A stretch of 44,028 nt of DNA from an uncultured Dehalococcoidia bacterium (GTDB lineage: Bacteria > Chloroflexota > Dehalococcoidia > Lucifugimonadales > Lucifugimonadaceae): NCBI GenBank assembly GCA_913052475.1, contig CAJXEJ010000015.1:1-44028 (forward strand), given 5' to 3'. Positions 1 through 7,812 of the stretch are shown one piece after another. The stretch's first letter is position 1, and each line of letters starts with the position of its first letter. A model generated the notes under the pieces. It ran no database searches and had not been told where the DNA came from. It saw nothing but the letters and a program-made list of their open reading frames with translations. Position numbers and translations under genes: made by a program.

Positions 1-136
1 CAACCACATCGTTCACTATTTCGTGGCGACTCAAAAATTGCACCGAATAAGCCCGAGCATCACCGTCGATCTCCACAACGCGTAACCGACCTGTAGAACG
101 ATCAATCCTATTCCAACTATCGTGTGCATCGACACC
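1..136 (-). pseudogene. DUF3179-domain fragment, runs off the window edge
   Basis: An open minus-strand frame of 45 codons runs off the left edge. It ends with R-x-V-E-I-D-G-D-A-R-A-Y followed by S-R-H-E-I-V-N-D-V-V. This resembles the DUF3179 motif, where an acidic strand with E/D-G-E-A-R-A-Y-P is followed by W-H-E-I-V-N-D. The frame is closed upstream by a TGA at 139-137, there is no ATG, and the N-terminal part expected in that family is missing. I therefore read it as an N-terminally truncated or decayed gene, although an unusual start codon cannot be excluded. The function of DUF3179 proteins is unknown to me. Bases 137-218 hold nothing I recognise. Confidence 0.5.
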
Positions 137-218
137 TCACGAGTCAGCTACTCGCATACCCGCATTCATACGCAGTGATACGTTAGATGCGACATCGTCG
201 GCTTTCGACACTGACTCG

Positions 219-1532
219 ATGCTAAAATTCGCCGTCACTGATCCTGTATTTCCAAACCTGCCTGCGCCTACCTACCTCAACACAACGCATGCAGCCGTCA
301 ATGAGGACATTCCGATCCACCTGTCGAGGCTTTCATTAACCGGGTTTAGAAACCACACAAATACCGAACTCGAATTGCGCCCCGGTCTCACGCTCTTTCA
401 GGGTCAAAACGGTCACGGCAAAAGCAATTTGCTCGAAGCTGCCTACATATTGGCAATCGCAAAATCAGCGCGATCGTCCCACGACAGAGAGCTGGTCAAC
501 TGGTCGCTCGCCGATACCGGTGGGCACATGCAGGTTCTCGGGGTCGGAAGAGAGGGCGATCAGACGATTCAAACGCAGATCGACGTTGATGTAACAGCAC
601 CCGGTTCATCCTCTGGTTCACCCGGTTTCCGCAAAGGGCTGCGCGTGAACGGCATCAAACGATCGGCGATCGATTTTGTCGGCAATCTCAATATCGTTTT
701 CTTCGAAGCCGACGATCTCGAAATCATCCACGGTTCCCCGGGAAGGCGACGCCGATATCTCGACATCCTGATTTCACAGTCCGATCCCGCCTACCTGAAA
801 TCGCTTCAGCGTTACGGGCAGGTTGTTACCCAGAGGAATCAGCTGCTGCGCAGGATTCGCGAGGGTGTGTCAGAAGAGAACGAATTAGCGTTTTGGGACG
901 AGAGACTTTCGTATGAGGGAGCAAGAGTTACCGACTCACGCCGACGCTCTGTAGATGGCCTCAACGAACATGCCGTACCCGCCCATACCGAACTATCCAG
1001 CGGCGATAAGCTCAAACTCGAATATCGACCTCGTATTACCGCCTCTTCGGATGATCGTCCCGAAGTCGGAATTATGACCGCTGAGATGATCGAACAAGAG
1101 ATGAAATGCACCCTGCCTAATCTTCGACGGCGTGAAATAGCCCAGGGCGTAACCGTCATTGGTCCTCACCGAGACGATCTCGAAATTCGACTGAACGACA
1201 ATCCCGCAGGTAACTTTGCTTCAAGGGGTCAATCCCGAACAATAGCCCTTTCATTGAAGCTTGCCGAGGCCGTTTTTGTAACAAACTCAACGGGTCGAAC
1301 ACCTGTGCTTGCACTCGACGATATCCTCTCCGAACTCGACCTCGAACGCCGCCGACGTGTGCTCGAAGCCGCAACGAAACACGAGCAGGTTCTCCTCACA
1401 TCGACCGAGCACGGCATAGTGCCGCAAGAGTTCCTCGAAACCGCCGATATCTACACTGTGATGAACGGTCGAGTAACGCAGGGCACTATCGCCAATACCA
1501 GTACCGCCGAGGTAGTGGGCGGCAATGACTAG
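219..1532 (+). CDS. recF: DNA replication and repair protein RecF
   Basis: RecF is an SMC-like ATPase that loads RecA at single-strand gaps together with RecO and RecR. The protein has 437 residues, somewhat longer than the usual 360-400. The Walker A motif G-Q-N-G-H-G-K-S-N lies at about residues 62-70, preceded by the family hallmark L-T-G-F-R-N. The ABC signature-like S-R-G-Q-S-R-T-I-A-L-S-L-K-L-A-E-A lies near 333-349, and Walker B L-A-L-D-D-I-L-S-E-L-D near 364-374. About 30 residues precede the usual start of the family, and no in-frame ATG lies in between, so ATG 219 was kept. The end overlaps the sirtuin start by 8 bases, implying translational coupling. The usual neighbours dnaA and dnaN are not visible. 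Confidence 0.93.
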   Translation: MLKFAVTDPVFPNLPAPTYLNTTHAAVNEDIPIHLSRLSLTGFRNHTNTELELRPGLTLFQGQNGHGKSNLLEAAYILAIAKSARSSHDRELVNWSLADTGGHMQVLGVGREGDQTIQTQIDVDVTAPGSSSGSPGFRKGLRVNGIKRSAIDFVGNLNIVFFEADDLEIIHGSPGRRRRYLDILISQSDPAYLKSLQRYGQVVTQRNQLLRRIREGVSEENELAFWDERLSYEGARVTDSRRRSVDGLNEHAVPAHTELSSGDKLKLEYRPRITASSDDRPEVGIMTAEMIEQEMKCTLPNLRRREIAQGVTVIGPHRDDLEIRLNDNPAGNFASRGQSRTIALSLKLAEAVFVTNSTGRTPVLALDDILSELDLERRRRVLEAATKHEQVLLTSTEHGIVPQEFLETADIYTVMNGRVTQGTIANTSTAEVVGGND

Positions 1533-2328
1533 CACGTCGTCAACCGAGCTTTCGAACCCCGAGCTACTCGCTACAGTTGGCCAAATTGCGGCAATCATCA
1601 GCGAATCGAGTTACGCCGTAGGTATGACAGGCGCCGGCATGTCGGTCGAAAGCGGGATTCCACCATTTCGAGGCGCCGACGGACTCTGGACCAAGCACGG
1701 CACGCCTCAAATGGATGGCTATGCCAGCTTCAAAAAGGATCCCACCGGATGGTGGAACCGCCGAACCAATCGGAAGATCGACGCCCACATCAACGAGCTT
1801 CGTGATGCTCTGGTAAAAGCTGAACCACACGCTGGGCATCACGCGCTAGCGGCACTTGAAAAACAAGGATCGCTTCAGTCGCTGGTGACCCAGAACATCG
1901 ATGCTCTCGACGAAAAAGCCGGAGTCGAAAACCTGGTCGAAATCCACGGCAACCGAACAAAATTACGCTGCATTGAGTGCGGAGATCGCGTTTCACTCGG
2001 TGACTTCGGGCCGCTATTCGCCCCGGATCCGTGCAACAAGTGCGGCGGAGTGGTCAAGTTCGACACCGTTATGTTCGGCGAACCAATTCCCGACGACGTA
2101 ATGACGGCTGCAAGGGCCGAGATCGACAAAGCTGATTGCGTTCTCGCGATCGGTACATCCGCCACAGTTCGACCCGCCAGCGGCCTACTCTGGATCGCCC
2201 AGTCGGCGGGCGCAACGATTATTGAGATCAACCCGACCGAAACTAAATTAACCCCAATTTGTGAGGTATCTTTACGCTCAACCGCAGGAGTGGCACTCCC
2301 GCTATTACTCGAAACGCTATCGCCCTAA
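1525..2328 (+). CDS. cobB: Sir2-family NAD-dependent protein deacylase
   Basis: Sirtuins remove acyl groups from protein lysines, consuming NAD and producing O-acyl-ADP-ribose. The NAD-binding T-G-A-G-M-S is at residues 35-40, followed by G-I-P-P-F-R-G. T-Q-N-I-D-A-L-D-E-K-A-G is at 122-133, and the catalytic histidine is H141 in E-I-H-G-N. A structural zinc site is complete: C149-x2-C152 and C170-x2-C173. The length of 267 residues is normal for bacterial CobB-type proteins. The start codon overlaps the end of recF, so both are probably co-transcribed. Whether it removes acetyl or longer acyl groups cannot be decided; I do not see the Y-x-x-R desuccinylase pair in its usual context. Confidence 0.92.
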   Translation: MTSTSSTELSNPELLATVGQIAAIISESSYAVGMTGAGMSVESGIPPFRGADGLWTKHGTPQMDGYASFKKDPTGWWNRRTNRKIDAHINELRDALVKAEPHAGHHALAALEKQGSLQSLVTQNIDALDEKAGVENLVEIHGNRTKLRCIECGDRVSLGDFGPLFAPDPCNKCGGVVKFDTVMFGEPIPDDVMTAARAEIDKADCVLAIGTSATVRPASGLLWIAQSAGATIIEINPTETKLTPICEVSLRSTAGVALPLLLETLSP

Positions 2329-2372
2329 TTTAAAAATCTGCCTTTTACGGCATGAACGTCTAGAAGATCGAC

Positions 2373-3713
2373 ATGACAACCCCGCTCGAACAAGAAATCG
2401 CCAACTACGCCGTCGCAAACCCAAAATCAGCTGAGCTGCATGAAAAGGCAACTCGGTTCATGCCCGGTGGCGATACCCGAAATTCGATCTTCTGGGATCC
2501 GTTCCCTCTCTACATCACCGATGGAAACGGCACGATACTCACCGACGCCGATGGCAACAGGCGAACCGATTTCGTCAACAACATGACAACCTTGATCCTC
2601 GGGCACCGACCGCCTGAGGTAACCACCGCGGTAGCCGAGCAAATCGATCACGGTCTATCGTTTCCTGCCCCCAGCCCTTCGGTCGTTCGATGGGCAGAGC
2701 TAATGTGCGATCGGGTGCCATCGCTCGATAAAGTTCGGTTCGTCAACAGCGGAACCGAAGCGACACTCAACGCAATTCGTGCGGCGCGGGCATTCACTGG
2801 CAAACAAAAACTCGTCAAGTGCGAAGGTGCCTATCACGGCAACCACGACGCCATTCAAATCAGCGTCGCTCCACCTCTCGACCTAGCTGGCGAAGCCGAT
2901 TCACCCGAGGCAGTAAAAGCCTTTCCAGGCATCTCGGAAACCTCCGTTGACGATATTTTCATCACTCCGTTCAACGACATCGTCGCCGCTGAGAGGATCA
3001 TTCGCGAGCACGCCGATGATCTGGCAGCAGTGATCGTTGAACCGGTGAACGGACAGTGTGGAATGGTCGCTAGCAAGCCGGAATTCCTTGAAGGCTTGCG
3101 ACGAATAACGGATGAACTAGGAATCGTCCTCATCTTCGACGAGGTGATCGCTTTCCGAATTGCCTACGGCGGTGCCCAGGACTACTACGGCGTCACACCC
3201 GACCTGACCTGCTTCGGCAAGGTTGTGGGTGGAGGCATGCCCGTAGGAGCGTTCGGCGGCCGAGACGACATCATGTCAATGTGGGATCCATCAGAAGACG
3301 GTGCGGTCATTCAGCACGCTGGAACATTCAACGGCAATCCGATGACAGCTGCAGCGGGTATCGCCACTCTCGAAAACCTGACCCCGGAAAAATACGAGTA
3401 TCTCGACCAACTCGGCGAATCTCTGCGGTCCAAGCTACGTGCTTTGTTTGCCGAGCTTGAAGTGCCGATGGGAGTAACAGGCATGGCATCGTTGTTTGCC
3501 CTGCAGTTCACGTCGACCAAAGTGGTCGATTACCGAACGTTCGCGACCAACGATAAAAACATGCTGAACACGATGTTCATCGGACTGCTAAACGAGGGAT
3601 TCCTGATGTCGAACCGTTGCGCAGGCAACGTCTCAACGGTTCACACCGAAGACGATGTCGACGCGTTCGTCACCGCGGTTCGAAATGTCTTGAAAAGAGC
3701 GGGTTACGCCTAA
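2373..3713 (+). CDS. Class III aminotransferase, glutamate-1-semialdehyde-aminomutase-like
   Basis: This is a PLP enzyme of fold type I, class III, 446 residues. S-G-T-E-A-T-L-N-A-I-R-A-A-R at 126-139 binds the PLP phosphate, F-D-E-V at 255-258 supplies the aspartate for the pyridine nitrogen, and K283 in C-F-G-K-V-V-G-G-G is the Schiff-base lysine. The overall pattern, including G-G-M-P-V-G-A-F-G-G-R, is closest to glutamate-1-semialdehyde 2,1-aminomutase. However, the HemL segment D-E-V-M-T-G-F-R reads D-E-V-I-A-F-R here, one residue shorter. No other haem gene is nearby. I would call it a HemL-like aminotransferase of unknown substrate rather than hemL. It lies 44 bases after the sirtuin gene and may be in the same transcript. 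Confidence 0.85.
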   Translation: MTTPLEQEIANYAVANPKSAELHEKATRFMPGGDTRNSIFWDPFPLYITDGNGTILTDADGNRRTDFVNNMTTLILGHRPPEVTTAVAEQIDHGLSFPAPSPSVVRWAELMCDRVPSLDKVRFVNSGTEATLNAIRAARAFTGKQKLVKCEGAYHGNHDAIQISVAPPLDLAGEADSPEAVKAFPGISETSVDDIFITPFNDIVAAERIIREHADDLAAVIVEPVNGQCGMVASKPEFLEGLRRITDELGIVLIFDEVIAFRIAYGGAQDYYGVTPDLTCFGKVVGGGMPVGAFGGRDDIMSMWDPSEDGAVIQHAGTFNGNPMTAAAGIATLENLTPEKYEYLDQLGESLRSKLRALFAELEVPMGVTGMASLFALQFTSTKVVDYRTFATNDKNMLNTMFIGLLNEGFLMSNRCAGNVSTVHTEDDVDAFVTAVRNVLKRAGYA

Positions 3714-3776
3714 AACTTCAGGCTGACGTCGCCGGCAGAACCGCCGAATTCACCACGTATGATCGACTTCACCGAT

Positions 3777-4287
3777 TCAGCCTCGACCGACTGGGGGGAG
3801 TTCGTCCATGTCGTCTTCCATGCGTAGTTCGTCGTTGATTTACATCCGATCATCAAGATCGAAGTCGCCGGGAGAAATGGTGGCGAGAGTCTCGGCTACG
3901 GCATCCTTCTTTAGTTCGGAGACGTTCGCTACTGCCGGATCAGAAATAAACGGCCTAGAATTCGTGGCAATACCGCACGATATCCTTCGAGCAATACCGA
4001 TGCTATCCAACTTCGTGAGTCGTTCCAACTGTCGAGTTGCGACTCGGTTGTGGGAGTCGATCTCGATGGCCCTCGTTAGCGACGCACGTGCGTCTTTGTA
4101 CTTGCTAAGTTCGAGTTAAGCCTTCGCCAGCCTGTTTAGGCAACCACATTTTCAGGATCGAGTTCTGCCCCCTCGAGGTTTACCTTGATGGTTTCCTCCC
4201 AGCGACCGCCAGAGCGTGCTCGATGGCATCCTCTTCAATTTTCTTGAAGGATCGTGGGACTTGAAATTCCTGACTCTGTGTAACCAT
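3777..4287 (-). pseudogene. Decayed TPR-repeat protein gene
   Basis: Reading from ATG 4287 on the minus strand, a sensible N-terminus (F-K-K-I-E-E-D-A-I-E-H-A-L-A) shifts frame within G-R/W-E-E-T-I-K-V-N-L-E-G-A-E-L-D-P-E-N-V-V-A. It shifts again to K-Y-K-D-A-R-A-S-L-T-R-A-I-E-I-D. These are consecutive TPR helices of the pattern W-x-E-A-I/N-x-x-A-L-E-L-D-P-x-N. The last frame continues through S-D-P-A-V-A-N-V-S-E-L-K-K-D, meets a TAA at 3842-3840, and then reads an acidic tail to a TGA at 3779-3777. At least two frameshifts and one stop break the gene. It lies downstream of the thrB-lysC-GT operon on the same strand. Confidence 0.78.
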
Positions 4288-4545
4288 TTTCTAGAGTTTT
4301 CTACTGGTGGAACAATCGTTGATTTTTGTATGTAATCGCAGTGTCCGCTGCGGTACTACAGACGTGATATCGCTACCAATGGTTCATCCAACCGGTGCTA
4401 ACCAAACAATCACATGCGAGTTCCCACGTAGGTTTATTCAAGGATCAACTTGTGATTCAGGTGTGGGCAGGCCGATCTCGAACGGGCGCATGACCCGGCG
4501 CCCATTTCCAGCAAACCCCCACGACATCTTCGAAACTGGCTGTTT
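4288..4545. other. Non-coding gap with no recognised feature
   Basis: I see no gene here. It contains only a short GC-rich inverted repeat, GGGCGC and GCGCCC separated by 8 bases, near 4484-4503. That repeat has no T-tract on either side, so it is not a convincing terminator for the glycosyltransferase gene ending at 4546. Confidence 0.4.
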
Positions 4546-5301
4546 CTATCCGCGGATTCTTAGCCAGGAAAGTTGGAAAAATGCTTCGACAACAATCCCA
4601 AGCGACATCTTAGATTTGCCTGCGGTTCGTTCCATGAACACGTATGGATGTTCAACCACGTTCATTCCGGCTTTCTGGCAGCGGTAGGCGACTTCCGCCT
4701 GAAATCCAAATCCGCTCAACCGCAATCGATCAATACCGATCGATTCGAGAGTTTTTCGCCGAAAACCTTTGAACCCGGCAGTGGCGTCTTTCACCTTTAA
4801 TCCAAGGATCATACGAATGCCGACGTTGCCCCAGTAGCTAATCTGCTGACGACCCCAGCTCCAGTCTGGATCGACACCGCCTCCAGAAACATACCGTGAA
4901 GCGACGGCGACATGGGCGTGATCGAGCTCACAGATTAGCCCGTTCAGAACCTCAGGAGGGTGTGAGAGATCGGCGTCCATCTCCACGATCCGCTCGGCAC
5001 CAGCATCGAGAGCGGTCTGGAATCCCGCCCTGTAGGCGCTACCCAAACCCTGCTTACCTTCTCGATGGAGAACAATGAAGACACCAGGATATTCATCCGC
5101 AATTGCGTCAGCAATATCGCCGGTGCCATCCGGTGACCCGTCATCAACGATCACGAAACCAAGGCCTTCAATGTTCTGATCGCGTACCTGCGCGATCAGC
5201 ACCGGCAACGTTTCGGCTTCGTTGTAAGTCGGCACAACGATAGCGACCTCCAATGGTCGAGTTTCCTCGTTCGTATTTGAAGATTCACCAGTCAATTTCA
5301 A
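4546..5301 (-). CDS. Family 2 glycosyltransferase, polyprenyl-phosphate mannosyltransferase type
   Basis: This is a GT-A fold glycosyltransferase that probably moves a sugar, typically mannose from GDP-mannose, onto a polyprenyl phosphate. V-V-P-T-Y-N-E-A-E-T-L-P begins near residue 22, D-D-G-S-P-D-G-T lies at 53-60, and the metal-binding D-x-D is in E-M-D-A-D-L-S-H-P-P at 107-116. The G-x-x-D-x-T-A-G-F-K segment typical of DPM1-like proteins is present. The length of 251 residues is that of a soluble DPM1-like enzyme without the C-terminal GtrA membrane domain. The start codon overlaps the CoA-binding gene by 4 bases. The donor sugar cannot be read from sequence. Confidence 0.87.
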   Translation of the reverse strand: MKLTGESSNTNEETRPLEVAIVVPTYNEAETLPVLIAQVRDQNIEGLGFVIVDDGSPDGTGDIADAIADEYPGVFIVLHREGKQGLGSAYRAGFQTALDAGAERIVEMDADLSHPPEVLNGLICELDHAHVAVASRYVSGGGVDPDWSWGRQQISYWGNVGIRMILGLKVKDATAGFKGFRRKTLESIGIDRLRLSGFGFQAEVAYRCQKAGMNVVEHPYVFMERTAGKSKMSLGIVVEAFFQLSWLRIRG

Positions 5302-5717
5302 AAGCCCAGTTTCATCGATCTGTGCTCACCCATAATGCAGGTATCCATTACAACCTTGATTCCAGCTTTAGAAACAATCTGTGCAGCTTCTACGTTCACA
5401 ACACCCTGCTGAAGCCACATTACTTTTGGTCCGGCAGCCACCAGATCACCCGCGAGGGGCAAAACCGCTGATGAACGCCTGAATACATCAACGATATCTA
5501 TTGCTGCTGGAATATCTACGACCGAGTCGTAGGCCTTCAGCCCATTCCAATCGTCAAGATCAGGATTCACCGGGTAGATCGTGTAACCCTCACGCTGCAT
5601 GTACTCCGAAACATACTTGCTGGCGCGACCTTCGCGTTTCGAAATGCCGACCACTGCAATCGACTTCGATTCGCTGAGAATCGATCGAATTTCATCTGTT
5701 GAAGAGTTGGTGAACAT
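5298..5717 (-). CDS. CoA-binding domain protein (YccU-like)
   Basis: A 139-residue single-domain Rossmann-like protein of the CoA_binding family. S-I-A-V-V-G-I-S near residue 20 forms the first strand and nucleotide loop, and Y-T-I-Y-P-V-N-P near 45-52 follows. M-W-L-Q-Q-G-V-V-N and V-V-M-D-T-C-I-M-G-E-H are the conserved C-terminal segments of this family. In succinyl-CoA synthetase alpha this domain holds CoA, but the stand-alone proteins have no agreed function. It sits between two glycosyltransferases, 2 bases from one and overlapping the other by 4, so it is translated with them. A role in their pathway is only guilt by association. Confidence 0.85.
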   Translation of the reverse strand: MFTNSSTDEIRSILSESKSIAVVGISKREGRASKYVSEYMQREGYTIYPVNPDLDDWNGLKAYDSVVDIPAAIDIVDVFRRSSAVLPLAGDLVAAGPKVMWLQQGVVNVEAAQIVSKAGIKVVMDTCIMGEHRSMKLGF

Positions 5718-5719
5718 GA

Positions 5720-6505
5720 CTACGAACCACTCTTGCGCTCAACAGATCGGTACTTGCCGAATAGATTGTTCAGCCCCACGCGTGCCACATCAAGCACTGC
5801 GACTATACCTGTTGTCAGGGTCATTTTCGAACCTTCGCCGTAGTACCAGTCGATTGGCACTTCACCGACACTGAACTTAGCACCTTTCGCCATCACCAGT
5901 AACTCGACATCGAACGCCCAACCGTCGAGGGATTGATGTGGAAACAGCTTCGTCGCCGCTTCGGCTGAAAACAACTTGAATCCGCACTGCGTATCTTCGA
6001 TCCTGCGAAGTGCCAACACTTTTACGGCATAGTTGAATAGGCGACCTTTGATATGGCGACTTCGAGGTTCGTTGAACCGCTGTGAGCCGGGTGCTTCACG
6101 AGATCCGATTGCGACATCGTATTTCGGATGCCCTGAGCCGTCGCCCGAGTCGCCAAAGAACCTACCGAGATTGTCGGCAGGCATCGAGAGATCGGCATCA
6201 CAGAGGAAACGCCACGCGCCCGAGGCTTCATCCATTCCGCGGCGTACTGCGGCGCCTTTGCCACCGTGGGAAGAATCTATCAGTCGGACCCGTTCGTCTG
6301 CTGCGCTTATTTCTGCCACGATTTGAGCGGTTGAGTCGATCGATCCGTCGTCAACGACAAGAAGCTCCCATGAACGTTCGTCCGCAGAGCCAGCCGGTTC
6401 TTCTGACCACGTACCGAGGTATTCGACCATCGCCTTCACCGTCGACGCGATCCGAGCCTCTTCGTCGTAGGCGGGGATCACAACACTAAGGTAAGGCTGG
6501 GTCAA
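5720..6505 (-). CDS. Family 2 glycosyltransferase, ALG5-like polyprenyl-phosphate glucosyltransferase type
   Basis: A second GT-A glycosyltransferase, 261 residues. S-V-V-I-P-A-Y-D-E-E lies near residues 7-16 and V-D-D-G-S-I-D-S-T at 51-59. G-G-K-G-A-A-V-R-R-G-M at 81-91 and the metal site C-D-A-D-L-S-M-P at 102-109 are typical of dolichyl-phosphate beta-glucosyltransferases (ALG5 type). D-T-Q-C-G-F-K-L-F follows near 185. It probably loads a hexose on a lipid carrier for cell-surface glycans. It is the first of three tightly linked genes on the minus strand and begins 50 bases after lysC. The donor and acceptor are inferred from family only. Confidence 0.86.
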   Translation of the reverse strand: MTQPYLSVVIPAYDEEARIASTVKAMVEYLGTWSEEPAGSADERSWELLVVDDGSIDSTAQIVAEISAADERVRLIDSSHGGKGAAVRRGMDEASGAWRFLCDADLSMPADNLGRFFGDSGDGSGHPKYDVAIGSREAPGSQRFNEPRSRHIKGRLFNYAVKVLALRRIEDTQCGFKLFSAEAATKLFPHQSLDGWAFDVELLVMAKGAKFSVGEVPIDWYYGEGSKMTLTTGIVAVLDVARVGLNNLFGKYRSVERKSGS

Positions 6506-6555
6506 AATGTACTTCGAGGCTGGCGTTGGCTGGGTGACGCTGGATACCGCTGAGG

Positions 6556-7038
6556 TTATTCAGTTTGTTCAAGTTCAAACGCATCGTGCAACGCCTGAAC
6601 AGCTTTTTGAACCTGATCGCGCTCAATAATAGTCGTGATACGAATCTCAGATGTCGTGATCATATCGATGTTCACACCAACTTCGGAAAGGGTGGAGAAC
6701 ATTTTTGCAGCATAACCCGGTGCGTTTTCCATTCCGGTACCAACAACACTAACTTTGGCGAAGCTTGATCCGGTAACAACCTCTGCATACTCGACATCCG
6801 AATCGCTTCCAATCACCTCAGCGGCTCTCTCGACACTTGCCAAAGCAACAGTGAACGTAAAGTCAGTAGTACCATCTGACGAAGTGTTCTGAACGATAAC
6901 GTCGACGCTCACTCCCGCATCGGCAAGTGGCTGGAGCAATCCAGCAGCAATTCCGGGTCGATCAATCACACCTCGAACGGTGATTTTGCCAACGTTTCGA
7001 TCGACAGCGATACCGGTGACCGCTTTGCGGACTTCCAT
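6556..7038 (-). CDS. lysC: Probable internal in-frame start: aspartate kinase beta (ACT) subunit
   Basis: Within lysC, a strong Shine-Dalgarno sequence GGAGGAG (7053-7047, minus strand) lies 8 bases before an in-frame ATG at 7038-7036, codon 259 of the long form. Translation from there gives 160 residues containing only the two ACT domains. In Bacillus subtilis and Corynebacterium glutamicum, lysC is known to make such a beta subunit of about 160-170 residues from an internal start, and it assembles with the full-length chain into alpha2-beta2. The match in position and length and the quality of the site make the same arrangement likely here. Many genes in this window have weak or no visible Shine-Dalgarno, so this one stands out. 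Confidence 0.65.
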   Translation of the reverse strand: MEVRKAVTGIAVDRNVGKITVRGVIDRPGIAAGLLQPLADAGVSVDVIVQNTSSDGTTDFTFTVALASVERAAEVIGSDSDVEYAEVVTGSSFAKVSVVGTGMENAPGYAAKMFSTLSEVGVNIDMITTSEIRITTIIERDQVQKAVQALHDAFELEQTE

Positions 7039-7812
7039 TATGTGCTCTCCTCCGTGGATAAGCGTGCCAGGTTCGTTTGAAGTTGAAGACGCTACGTAGA
7101 TCGGCATGTCATAGACAAGACCGAGCTCAATCGAACGAGGATTCATCTTCGCTCCAAGGACTGCCATTTCAAGCATCTCTTGGAATCCAATTTCGGCAAG
7201 CTTGCGAGCTTTACCTGTGAGTCGAGGATCGGTCGTGTAGATACCTTCAACATCGGTATATATCTCGCAGCGTTCAGCCTCAGTAGCTATCGCCAACGCA
7301 ACTGCGGTTGTGTCAGATGCCCCCCGGCCCAACGTTGTGATGTCGCCCGATTCAGCAAGCCCTTGGAACCCAGCAACGATGACGATGCGTCCCTTATCGA
7401 GTTCCCTGCGAAGACGATCTGTGTTTATATCTGCGATTCTGGCGGATCCATGTACAGCGTCGGTCTTAATACCAGCTTGCGGTCCACTCAGGCTAACCGC
7501 ATCGTACCCGCGAGCTTTCAGAGTCATTGCCATCAGAGTCGAAGTAACCAGTTCACCTGTAGACAACAAAGTGTCCATCTCACGCGCATCAGGCGTTGCA
7601 CCACGGGTTACTGCTCTCGATAAGGCGTGCAATTCGTCGGTCGAATCGCCCATAGCGGATACGACGACGACAACATCGAAGCCTTGCTCTTGTTTAGCAA
7701 TCAGACGCGAAGCGACACTGTGGATGAGATCAGCATCAGCGAGCGAACTGCCACCGTATTTCTGCACCACAACCGGACGCCACCCTGCCCCTAGGTTCAC
7801 TTCAGCCGTCAT
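6556..7812 (-). CDS. lysC: Aspartate kinase
   Basis: Aspartate kinase phosphorylates aspartate as the first step toward lysine, threonine and methionine. The catalytic domain shows K-Y-G-G-S-S-L-A-D at 18-26, V-S-A-M-G-D-S-T-D at 51-59 and L-G-R-G-A-S-D-T-T-A at 161-170. Two ACT domains, at about 266-340 and 345-415, form the feedback-binding regulatory part. The 418-residue length matches the alpha subunit of the alpha2-beta2 class known from Bacillus and Corynebacterium. The start overlaps the end of thrB by 4 bases (ATGA), so the two are coupled. An internal ribosome binding site and ATG at 7038 are listed separately. Homoserine dehydrogenase is not in view. Confidence 0.96.
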   Translation of the reverse strand: MTAEVNLGAGWRPVVVQKYGGSSLADADLIHSVASRLIAKQEQGFDVVVVVSAMGDSTDELHALSRAVTRGATPDAREMDTLLSTGELVTSTLMAMTLKARGYDAVSLSGPQAGIKTDAVHGSARIADINTDRLRRELDKGRIVIVAGFQGLAESGDITTLGRGASDTTAVALAIATEAERCEIYTDVEGIYTTDPRLTGKARKLAEIGFQEMLEMAVLGAKMNPRSIELGLVYDMPIYVASSTSNEPGTLIHGGEHIMEVRKAVTGIAVDRNVGKITVRGVIDRPGIAAGLLQPLADAGVSVDVIVQNTSSDGTTDFTFTVALASVERAAEVIGSDSDVEYAEVVTGSSFAKVSVVGTGMENAPGYAAKMFSTLSEVGVNIDMITTSEIRITTIIERDQVQKAVQALHDAFELEQTE

